Shown piece after piece: positions 12,795 through 64,000 of a stretch of DNA of 64,000 nucleotides. The notes under the pieces are model-generated. The model was not told the DNA's origin and searched no databases. It was given only the letters and a program-made list of their open reading frames with translations. The position numbers and the translations under genes were made by a program. How positions within the stretch are numbered: the stretch's first letter is position 1; each line of letters starts with the position of its first letter. This DNA is from Pithys albifrons albifrons (taxonomy: Eukaryota; Chordata; Aves; Passeriformes; Thamnophilidae), in contig NC_092460.1 of assembly GCF_047495875.1 (NCBI RefSeq), positions 7,740,520 to 7,804,519 on the forward strand. The letters are read 5' to 3'.

Positions 12795-14447
12795 GGTAAC
12801 AGAGGGATATTAGGAAATTTATGCTTACAGCATCACCAGTAGCTCCCAAACAAGCTTTTCAGCTTGTGTTGTGCTTTCTTTGCTTTAATAATAGGAAAAC
12901 TGCCTAGAGACTCAAGTTCAATCCATCTTTCTACCACAGAAAAGAGCATCAGCTGATAGTTTAAGCTTTCACAGATATTTTAAGCTTTCACTGATTTTCT
13001 ACCTGGCCAAAACCCAAGGGATGGGGGAAAACACTGAGCAACAGCAGGGACACGTGTCAATGTGAAACTGATACCAGCATGGATGAGGCTACCATATTAA
13101 GTGCCCATTTTGTTCTGGGGTGCTTGGTTAAAGTCTGCTTCCTTTGAGGACACATTCCTAGAAAGGGTGGTCTTCAAGAGAGAGAGGTTTGTCCTCCTCT
13201 TCCAGCCCTGTGCTCCCGTATCCCATCTCTGGGAGGTGTGATGGACACCCCATAGGAGCAGTCACCCTCATGGCATGGGGTCACCAGTCTCTGAGGGGGG
13301 ATTTGTGGCAAAGACATCTCCACTTGCCACAGGTTTGATGCTGCCTATTCTTGCAACACACCATCACAGCAAGGAGCTTTGCTAATACCAGTTTTTATTT
13401 GTAGGAGGACCAGTTGTGAATGTTTAGCCTCCAAACCAGGCCATGCCCTAGCTGAGGTCCAAACCCTGCATCTTACCTGCTGAGCTTCAGACCTCACTGT
13501 ATGCACTTGTGTTTCTTCTTTCAGCTCCATCCCAAGCCACACAAACCTTCCCTCTTCAAACAACTCATATTGCAATGTGTGTCTTTCCTTTGCATCAAAA
13601 TCCATTACAAAATATCCTCTTAGCTTCTGGAAACACTAAGAGCCTTTTTATGTCAAGGAGTTAAATCTTGTTACTCAGCTGGCATTTCTTTCCCTCTTTT
13701 AACACCAAAGAGTTTGATCCCTTCCTGTTAAAAATTCATACACCAAAGCTAAATCTTTCTTGTCTTCTCTTTTCCAGCCAAGGAAGAAGAAAAACTTAAA
13801 AGTGCTGCAATTTTTCCTGGCTCACTTCTCTTGGGAGAGACTTGTTAAATCCTTAGAGAGGCTATTGCATTTCTGGGGCATGAGTCTGTTTTTAGTGCCT
13901 CAAAGGGATGTCACAGTGGGCTAAATGTTGTCTCTAAGACAGGACCTTGTAGGTAGGAATCAACCAAAAGATTAGGATGATAAACATTTAACACTGAGGC
14001 TCTGGCCCTAACCAATTCCATGTAGCAGGGCTAACGGTGGGGGGGTGGAAACCCTGCAGGCTAAAGTCAGTGTGTACCTAAGGCTGTAACAGGCTTTGTG
14101 GCCACTGCCAGTTGTGAAACCCCTCCCTGGTAACGCCCTGCTCAGGGCTGAACCACCTTGGGGTAACTGGGAGAGCCTGGTGGTATTGGGCAACCCTGTT
14201 CTAAAGCAGATGGGGCTGCACGTTTTTGCAGCTCTCTCCCCATCGTATCATGGAAGAGGATGGAAAGGTCTGGAAGAGCCTGGGTTGCCTTTCTGGGGCT
14301 GGGGACTGCATCCAGCTGTTAACTGGGAGCCAGTCAGCACAACCCCCCCAAAGCACCAACGGGACAGACACAAAGCCCTGAGCACCAGCTTTTCACTCCA
14401 TGGACTGTTTCTACAGAAGAATAAGTTCAGCCAGGTTTGGACAAGAT

Positions 14448-14453
14448 TTTATT
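14448..14453 (-). terminator. SNTN: Probable SNTN polyadenylation signal AATAAA
   Basis: The plus strand reads TTTATT, giving a perfect AATAAA on the sense strand 112 nt after the SNTN stop codon. It would give a short 3' UTR of about 130 nt. No transcript evidence is available. Confidence 0.55.
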
Positions 14454-14564
14454 CCACTTAAAAGGGACCAGCACAGGGTATCCAGGCAGGCGGTGGTATC
14501 TGTGTGTAATTCACTCACGCTTTCCTTATGAAGTGCCAGGTTATTTCTTCTTTTAAGGCACAGA

Positions 14565-18522
<3,958 letters not shown>

Positions 18523-18535
18523 CTTCAGGCCAGGG

Positions 18536-18573
18536 TGTTTATGATCTCCAAGCAACTCCAGTAATAGCAAACA
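18536..18573 (-). promoter_or_regulatory. Forkhead/RFX-like motifs immediately upstream of the SNTN start codon
   Basis: Reading the minus strand towards the ATG at 18522, there is TGTTTGC (18567-18573), then GTTGCT (18551-18556), then ATAAACA (18536-18542). The first and last are forkhead-type cores; the middle is one half of an RFX X-box. FOXJ1 and RFX factors drive motile-cilia genes, so the cluster fits SNTN. It lies within 52 bp of the start codon, and no TATA box is apparent. Short motifs occur by chance, so this is a prediction. Confidence 0.35.
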
Positions 18574-20841
18574 GGTGGATTCCAGCTCTGCCCTGTGGAA
18601 GCAGCCTGCTTGCAGCCATGCCTGTCAATAATGTAATCACTACCTGGTGATCACGGAACTGGCTGAATACACCAAACTACAGCAGCCCTTGCTGGGCTGG
18701 CAAATAGTGTGCCTTGTACTTCATATGAGAATTTGACAGAAACAAACCAAACTAATGGAGCCTGGATCCTCTTAGACCTGTAGGGATGTAACTTTTCATC
18801 AAGAATAACTAAGATGCTGAATCCGTTCAGCCATACACATTATAATTTTAATGAGAAACTTTCCTGGCATGGGCTAATGAAACTTGCTCCAGGCTATGAA
18901 GTGAGTTGTTCCTACAGCCAGAGTCAGAAACTGTTTCCCAATTCCTGACCCAGTGTTTATCCTAGGTGAGCCCACTCCTGCTCTGATATATTCTATTCCC
19001 CCATCGCAGTGCAAAGAGGAAATCCATTCTGCTTCCAAAGCAGCATCCAGCACGGAGCCTCTGCTTCAGTTCCTCCCTGAACAGATAGTGTCTGCTGCTT
19101 CCAAAAGCAGCACAGAGCCATATGGCAGAGCAGTCGCACATTAGAGGAACTGGAAGAGCTCCGATGAACTTTGTTATTTATTGGCATGGATATCACTATT
19201 AGAAAACACACAGCTTGTCATGCTGCTGTCTCTGTGCACCATCTCCTTTCTGCAGGTCCTTTGCCCAGAAGTGTCTAGACAGGATAACTTCAACCTAGAA
19301 GACCGAGTGGCCATTTTAATCCCAGGGTGGTCTTTTAATAGGTAGTGACTTCAACTACCTCATCCAGCTCTTCATTCCTGGTGAAGGGATACAATACTGA
19401 TGTTAAATCTGTCCAGGATGAGACTTTATGTAACAGGGCACACAAAGGAGACTGCAACAGATGGCCTAGAGAATTAAAATGTTTTCCTCATTTAGTAGAA
19501 GCTAAATTACTGAAGGCTAATGAATAAGGATGTTCACCACCTTACTGTTCCTGGATTTTAATTATCTTAAAAAGCATGGGAAAAGAGAACCTTTAATTTT
19601 CCATCTAAGAGTGTCATTACTCAAACAATTCAGAGCCTTTTTCTGAGAGGTTTAAGCTGTCTTAGATCTCTAGTGAATTCTTTAGGACTGGCTCATGAAT
19701 AAAACAGAGCCTGTAATTGCAATGACGCAGCCAAAACACATATAATCAATGCTCATTATCCCATCAATTAACACACTAAAATTAAACAAGAATTCAGGCT
19801 TAGTAATCTGCCATCAGCTTAAAAAAAATCTTGATATCATGTTGAAGTGATAATGCCCTTTCACATCTGTTGAGTCATAGAACGAGGCATGAAAAGCCTT
19901 ACATCCTGGTTAATCCATGGAATGGGAATGTTTGGTCTTAGCATCCAAGGTAAAAAATGAGAGTGAGATTCAGTTTCATGTTTATCAGCGACAGGCAGTG
20001 CTGTGAGCTGGCTGGCAAACCCAGCCTTCTGTGTTTTGAGCTCTCCTCACTGTAGATCAGATTTCAGCTCACAGTTGTTTTAATCTCAACGACTTTTGAG
20101 AGCCTGAGCTCTAGAACAGGTGATTTGCTTCGCTGGGGTAGTAACAAGTTCAAACAAGCCTGGGGTTCATTATCCCTCTAGGAAACACTAATTAGTGTAT
20201 GCAGGAGTGGTTTTGCCTGACAGATAAAGGGTAGCATGAGGATAACCCTTGCCTTTGCAGATGATCAGCTTTGAAGACAGCGAGATTTTGGCTGTTTGTT
20301 GTTCCAGTATTCTGGTCAGCAAGGTGTGCAGGGAGCCAGGCCATCTGCTCTGTAGCTATTTTGATACACACTATTTATGTTTGAAATATCCAGGTGCTTC
20401 TATCGGTCAATTTTTAGTATGTTTCACACGTTAACAATCTTGTCTGCACAAAATACGCAACCTGCCACTTCAAACTGCAAAATCTTTCCAGGCAGTTCAC
20501 TTAAAATAATTGCCACTGCAAAACCCCACAGCTCCACTTCACTTTTGGTATTTTCCCAGAGTGTTCCCAGCCCTTTTTAAGTGCTTTCAAGAAGACTTAT
20601 GTTGTGAAACATGTCTGTGACGGAGCCCTGGCTCCCTTAGAGATGACCCTGGGCAGGCGCAGGTGTGGGCATGCCTGCAGCAGGCAGGCAGAGCTGAGGG
20701 ACACAGGCACAAGGGAACACCTGTAACAGGAGATGCATTTACACCCCTGGCCACTCTGACTTCATTTTCTCAGTGAACCCTTCAGTACTGCAGGAGAAGT
20801 GCTGCTAACTTGCATCCATAGAGGCAATAGCTTGATTTTCT

Positions 20842-21000
20842 CACCCAGGGAAACTGTGGCTGCCCCATCCCTGGAAGTGTTCAAGGCCAGTTTGGATGGG
20901 GCTTTGAGCAACCTGGTGGTCTAGTGAAAGGTGTCCCTGCCCAGGGGGGCTAGAACTAGATGATCTTCAAGGTCCCTTTCAATCCAAACCATTCTATGAT
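20842..21000 (+). mobile_element. CR1 LINE 3' fragment
   Basis: CCCCATCCCTGGAAGTGTTC, TTTGAGCAACCTGG, TAGAACTAGATGATCTTC and the terminal CCAAACCATTCTATGATT mark a plus-oriented, 5'-truncated CR1 of about 160 bp. Confidence 0.92.
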
Positions 21001-24000
21001 TTTTTTGTGACCAGAATATGGTCATTTTGATCTCACATGATACAGGTGATTTTTTCCAAAGAGCTAAGTCTGAGAAGCCCCCCACTCCATCTTCGCCCAA
21101 AGCAGTACTGCCTCCCACAGTCTAATACTATTTTCCTCTTGCTCAATTCCTTTGAAACGGATTACTTAATGTGGGAAAAGCTAGCAGAAGCAGCAGGTCT
21201 GATGTGCTCACTATAGTTGGTTTCTCAACACCACAAGCTGTGGTGCCCCCATGGACAAACAGGCTCAGCCCCTTTGGGCTCCTCCTCCTCCTTCTCTTCT
21301 GCCCAGTGACACACAAAGTGGAGACACAACCCAGTCTTGCAGCTTAATGGGAGATTTAAGCATCCTGAAGAATTGAGAATTGTGCTGCTGTGATGCCTAG
21401 GCTGATTTGTGGAAGTATTAATTAGCTATTGGCCACATACCCCCACGGCCACAGAACTGGCTCCTGCTCACCCATAGCTGGTTTACTCATACTAACACTG
21501 TGCTAAGCACCCTGACACCTGAACTCCTGCACTTATTCCAGGAGATATGAATGGGGAGAATAAATAACATCACAGAATGTTTCCCATCTATTTGTCTTTC
21601 CATCACCATGGGGTATATGCTGCTGCTGCTTCCACCTTTGTTGGTGTAAGGGTCTTCTGTGTATCAAGGGAACATTTGCCTCTTGGCCATCACTGGTTTT
21701 TACAAATATCTCTTCATAGTCAATTTGATTTTACTCAAGGTGAAATCTGCATCAGTATTTATATGCTGGGATCCACTGGCTGAGGGGTGCCTGATGCTGG
21801 AGGTGTGACCAGTGCTCCCCTGGGTACCACAAGTGCTGCCACATGGGGTGTGCCCAGGGGGCCTGTGAGGGGCCATGGGGGAGAACCTGGCTGGGATCCA
21901 CGGATGGATCAGCTCATCCCCCCATCACACACACAGGAGATAGCTCAGCTCAGCCTGGAAATTCAGCACTGGGGTCATGAATGATTGAAATATTTATGTA
22001 TCTCATTGCTGAGAAAGAGCAGGCAAAATTCCATTTGAGAAAAACTGGTCTGTCTGCAGGGAAACATGTTTTGTCACCTCAAGTCCAGGCACTTTTCAGA
22101 TGTGGTATAGCACTTTGGCCAAAATATTCTCATGTTGGATATGGGGGCTGTCAGGGAGCTGTGGGGGTCCCTTCAGCACCCAGCAACCTCAGTTTCTTTG
22201 ACAATCTCATGGATAAGATATGAGCCCAAAATTTTTGGTATGTTTTATTATAGGACTTTTAGACTTTAGAAAGGCTGCTATATTCTTGAAAACATAAAAA
22301 TCTTACTAAAGAATAATAACAACAATAAAAATGTAAGAACAGAAAGTGGTAGCTAAATGCAACAAATGGGATGAATCTCCACTGAATTACTAAAATTTCA
22401 TATAGAAGGACCAAGATAGTCATACTAAGGATATTGGCATTGACAAATGATGGGCTAATCAGCACCAGATATTAATAGTAAAATACAGATTATTGCTGAT
22501 GTTAGAAAATTCCAAGAGGAAAAGCTCTTGGGTTTAGAAGGAAGGAATAAAAAGAAATCCTAAAAAAGAATAGTTAAGTCAGGGAGAGCACAAGCTAAGT
22601 AGCCCATCCATTCACATATACAAAGATTTTTTACTCAAATCTATCTTAAAACTAGTAGAACAGGGGACTGAAATGTTTGTGATGTGATATGGCATAATAT
22701 GAGAAGAATTTTTTCAGAAAAAGATGGAACAGTATGTGACAGTTTTTACTCAGTAGTTCTTTGTCTGTCATATTAACTGTGAAACTGGAGATATTGTCAG
22801 GAGTAGACTACAGGGAGGTGCAATGTGTGTTGATGCCACTGCCTCTTTCATCACTACATCAGAGTTTCAGGCAAGAATGATTCAGGCCTACAGCCTGAAT
22901 TGCTCATTCAATTTGAGAGCATATAAAGATTGGAAATAATCAACCTAATCAGGTCAGGCAATTGCAATATGAATTCAAGCAACAGGAGAACAAACTTTCT
23001 CCAAGTCCTGGTCATCATCAAGGCTCTGTTATGGGCAGCTCAATGGCCACAGTGAAGGAGATTTGATCAGTCATCAGGAAAAATATCATACAGAAAAAAA
23101 CCCCAAACCCACCAAGACAGGGCAGAGCCCTGTGGGCTGGGTTTGTACCTGAACTCATCCTTGTCTCCTTGATGTGCTGGGCAGGGAGTGACGCAGAATG
23201 CAGAGCCACTGGCACCCAGACACCCTCCCTGCCCTCTGCAGCACCTTCCCACAGGCAGGACACTGCAGCTCTGAAAAGTGCATCCGCTCCCCAGTCCAGA
23301 GCAATAGAGAAACCCCAAACCAGCAGATGAGTGTGCCTCTTTCTTGGCCTCCAAGGCACCTGAAGAGGAAGTTCTGTGCTTCCATCTCCCCAGCGGCACT
23401 CACAGAGGTACCTGCCTCTCCTCTGCAGCTTTACACTTGATAATGCAGACGTGCTCCCATTCTTGGTAGCTGAGAAATGGGCTATAAAGAGAAACACATT
23501 GGAAAACAGGAGGGACAGCACAGAAGATCAAGGAACATGGTTTTTTTCCCAGGCTGACCTAGTTATTTAACTAACTGGCAGAGATACTCACTAATGATGA
23601 AGTGGGAAAGCAATCAGGCTGCCAGCAGCAGTTTCACAGAGGATGCTCAAGTTTACTTAGCTATTTGAAACCTAGGTAACATCAAACACAGTCTTTTTCA
23701 TCTGCTGCTCAAGGCTTTGCTATACAGTCACTATCCCCAGTTCAAATAAACTTCCAATATCTCAACAACTGCAAAAGGATGTGGTAAGACTTGAATCCAG
23801 AGGAACACGGAGGAAACATTCAGACACATTTTCTTACATAACACAGACAAGTTTCTGTTTTCATTTTTGCTACTGCCATACCATATTAATCTGAGAAGCT
23901 ATAGATGAAGAGATTTTTCTTTTCTTCTAATTCAGAGTGAAGACTACAGTCCTCAAAGGGTAGCAACCAGCTCAACTGTTCTGCATGGCAGCAAGGAGCT

Positions 24001-24622
24001 GATGTACCTATGAAGATCTGGCCAACCTGGTAAAGCAAAGGGCAAGTCTTTCATGTAAACATGTTGTCTTTTGCCAAGTCTTCCATGAGCTCTGCCCTTC
24101 ATGAGAAAAACTTAGTTCTGAAGTTACACAAACAGTACCCAAAATAAGACATAATCCCAATTCTGTTCCATTCTGTTTCCCATCTTGTATTAGAAACTGC
24201 CCTTCCTTCCAGGGCTGTGAATTCCTGAGGGTTTGAAAGCTTCAGTGCCTTTGTTCACACGATGACACAAGAATTTCAGTTTGATCATAATGCTGGAATA
24301 AATTGAAGCAAAACTTATTTCCAACACTTGGCATTGGATAGATAAGTTTGGCAATAGGACTCTGCTGATCTGGGTGGAAAAGTGCGTGAAGTGAAAGCCA
24401 CTTGACACAAAAAAACCTCTCTGTTTCTGGAGAGGCTTAGATAAATGAGCTTTGGATATTCCTGAACAACAAATACCAAGGGAATTTAAAAGAACGACAA
24501 TTTAAAAACTGAGTAAAAACAGGGGGCATGAAGAGCTCACACCCATCCCACCCCCTGCCACACACAGAGATTTCACTTTCTCCTGACTTGCCTATATCTA
24601 AAGTTTTTGCAAACTTTAAAGG

Positions 24623-24679
24623 AAAAAACCAACCAACCAACAAATGCCTAAAATCCAAACCAAAACCCCAAACAAAAGA
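24623..24679. repeat. A/C-rich simple repeat
   Basis: (CCAA)n units run into CAAAACCCCAAACAAAAG-type low-complexity sequence. Confidence 0.75.
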
Positions 24680-25109
24680 ACGGAGACTCAAAATAAAACT
24701 TTTCATTTACCCAGAAAATTGTATTTTGCTGTCAGTTGGAATATAAGGACATTTAGATATTCCAGTTTGTCTTCTTTACAACTCAAACATGACTTTCCAG
24801 CAACTCACAGAACTGGGATAGTTAGCACAGTGCCAGGCTAATCCAGCTGACGGGGGGAAAAGATGTAAAGAGGCAGGCAGGTATTAAACTGCACAGTTTT
24901 AATGTTTTTTAAAACTTGTGATACTGACCTTTAATAACAGGTGTCTGTAGAAGTGTCGTACTCCACTGTACATTAAAACAGTCTTCATAAAAGTGTTGGG
25001 AAACAGTAAGAATATGACCAATAAGGTCAGGTACAGGAATAGTTATTTTTCTTTAATAGATGTCTTTGTTATTTTGCAGTGACATTTCAATATTAACATA
25101 CTCTGAAAA

Positions 25110-26627
25110 CATGCATTGTATGCAATAACTTTATTAGGGTCAAATAGATATCACAATATAGATTCATCCACCGAGTAGCCATAAATTGGTTACAACAATC
25201 ATAGAAGAGACTAAGCTGTTTTAAGCTAAGATGCTTTCAACATTACAGCTCATACAATAAGATTATATACTGATACACTTTGATCTAGAAATGCAGATGA
25301 TCAGTTTGATTAGTATATTGTGCTTCAGGCTTTTGTTTGTGTCAACGCATCCCATATGACATAGTGAGGGAGGGTTGAATTTCCCAGGGAGGAATCCAAA
25401 CAGGCTACAAGTCTGGCTCTGTCTATTTTAGGATGAGTTCCTCTGAGCCTGGGTTATTTGGTCAATCCAGTTACATTCTCCAGTAGCACCAAGCTAGCGC
25501 TCAGAGCAGCGACCTAACAGAGGGATATCTAACAACCTCAAAACAGCACAGACAGAAGGGTTTTCTTATAAGAGGGCATAAAGAAATATTTATGCTTTGT
25601 AAGGTCACAGCAATACATGCGGTTTTCATGTTGCTGTATCAAGCAACAGAGCATTTTCACATGGTTTTGTATACTGATATCTGCACCTCTGTTATCTTAG
25701 TTAAATAAATACCTTTGTAAACATATAACACAGTTACTTGGTCCTTATTCTCCACAGCTCACGTTAAAAGATTCACAAAACATCCATAGAAATAGTGATT
25801 TATAGAATGAATACTTAGCTGAGTTAAATGGAATAAACATTGGTCAGGTACCATATATACTACTGAATGCCATTTCAAGGAAAAACAGTTTAGTTACAAA
25901 GCATTCAGAACTTGGGTAAGCCATATATTCAACTCTGCAAAATATATAAAAGATGCATACTTCTTTTAAACAGACATTTAACAAAATGTAGTGGCAGAAG
26001 TCGAGAAGTTCCATTTACACAGTCCAGACATTTGGTAGTATGAAACTGCTTATCCATGCACTAAATTACGGATGGATGACTCAGTCAACTGAAATAATAA
26101 TAAAATCTTCTGAAACAAAAAATTATAACCAAAACAAATGCTCTGAAGAGCCACAGACAGGCAGTTTTGAAAATTTAGGTGCAATGTTACATGCATGGAT
26201 ATACAGAATAATCTGTAGAAATCATAGTAAAACACTTCCGTTTTTCACCAAAATGCAGAAGGAAATTCAATTATATTATGCATATTAAATACTACAGACT
26301 TGAGGCTACAAAATGCTTCTACCATCTTGACACATACAAAACTACCATAAAGTTATCTCTACAGTATGTACTACAACACTGGCTCCAGGTCACCACCTGT
26401 GAGGAGCACATCCCCTGTGTCTGGCTAGTCAGGGAGAAAAGGCCAACTCCAGCCCACCAGCCACCTCCCATCTGCTGCAGAAGATGGGCTTAGACCTTCA
26501 ATCGAGATTAATCACTGTGTTGTAGTATTAATTTATGTAGAACCCTTAAAAATCTGGCGCCACTGAAACTTGAGACCTGTTAAACTCTCTACATGTGAGG
26601 GATGCAAGAGCTTGTGCTGTGTGAACC
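25110..26627 (-). other. SYNPR: SYNPR 3' untranslated region
   Basis: About 1.5 kb follows the stop codon on the minus strand. It is AT-rich, has no recognisable repeat and no long open frame in the sense direction. The first AATAAA on the sense strand is at 25130-25135, so the end is placed near 25.11 kb. The extent is inferred, as no transcript data are available. Confidence 0.6.
25130..25135 (-). terminator. SYNPR: Probable SYNPR polyadenylation signal AATAAA
   Basis: The plus strand reads TTTATT, so the sense strand has a perfect AATAAA about 1.49 kb after the SYNPR stop codon. T/G-containing sequence follows at 25085-25112, suitable as the downstream element. It is the first perfect signal I found after the stop. 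Alternative weaker sites are possible. Confidence 0.55.

Positions 26628-64000
<37,373 letters not shown>

Larger units (their letters stand above)
6406..14430. other. 8 kb downstream of SNTN without a recognised gene
   Basis: No exon with matching splice sites or family similarity was found on either strand. I looked for C3orf49 and THOC7, the next genes in the human order. Notable items are AT-rich homeodomain/POU-motif stretches at 8270-8360 and 8735-8925, a 21-G run at 9558-9578 and a 17-T run at 12778-12794. Open frames of up to about 126 codons overlap on opposite strands and look random. Confidence 0.5.
18574..25109. other. Intergenic region between SYNPR and SNTN
   Basis: About 6.5 kb separating the SYNPR 3' end from the SNTN start. 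It contains a CR1 piece at 20842-21000, a pair of small imperfect repeats near 19028-19119, an AT-rich conserved-looking stretch at 19690-19870 and an A-rich (CAAA/CCAA)n stretch at about 24623-24679. No exon was recognised. The distal SNTN promoter, if any, must lie here. Confidence 0.6.

Noticed and set aside
1..14430. C3orf49 or THOC7 exons expected next in the human gene order
   Set aside because: No matching peptide with splice borders was seen on either strand; they may lie left of the window.

Overview
The window is vertebrate nuclear DNA, almost certainly from a bird. It is AT-leaning, CpG-poor and gene-sparse. The recognisable interspersed repeats are all CR1-type LINE fragments (seven copies, several ending in the typical ATTCTATGATTCTA-like 3' tail). 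The two recognisable genes are split by introns with consensus GT/AG borders. The species cannot be fixed from the sequence alone.

Two genes lie in tandem on the minus strand, so transcription runs from high to low coordinates. Most of the window belongs to SYNPR (synaptoporin, a four-pass synaptic vesicle membrane protein of the synaptophysin family). Its last four coding exons are at 54373-54497, 37102-37300, 27902-28093 and 26628-26894, followed by a 3' UTR to about 25.1 kb. The first coding exon(s) of the standard isoforms were not found; they are probably beyond the right edge or unrecognised in the 9.5 kb of intron at the right end. Downstream of it on the same strand is a complete four-exon SNTN (sentan, an S100-like protein of the tips of motile cilia): 18413-18522, 17769-17806, 16916-17055 and 14565-14723. 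It encodes 148 residues. The SYNPR-SNTN order and relative orientation match the human 3p14 arrangement.

Layout: 1-14.4 kb is the flank downstream of SNTN, with four minus-strand CR1 pieces, simple repeats and no gene I can name. 14.4-18.5 kb is SNTN, with a rather intact CR1 3' part in its intron 3. 18.5-25.1 kb is intergenic. 25.1-54.5 kb is the 3' part of SYNPR, and 54.5-64 kb is SYNPR intron 1 or upstream DNA.

The two genes do not form a functional unit: one is neuronal, the other belongs to multiciliated cells. Their proximity is inherited synteny. The best leads beyond the genes are a TATA-plus-CpG-cluster-plus-splice-donor arrangement at 59.39-59.52 kb that could be an internal SYNPR promoter and first exon, a 17-bp-stem hairpin at 57.33-57.38 kb, forkhead/RFX-like motifs just upstream of the SNTN start codon, and two weak coding-like stretches. 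I found no tRNA, rRNA, CRISPR array or virus-derived gene.
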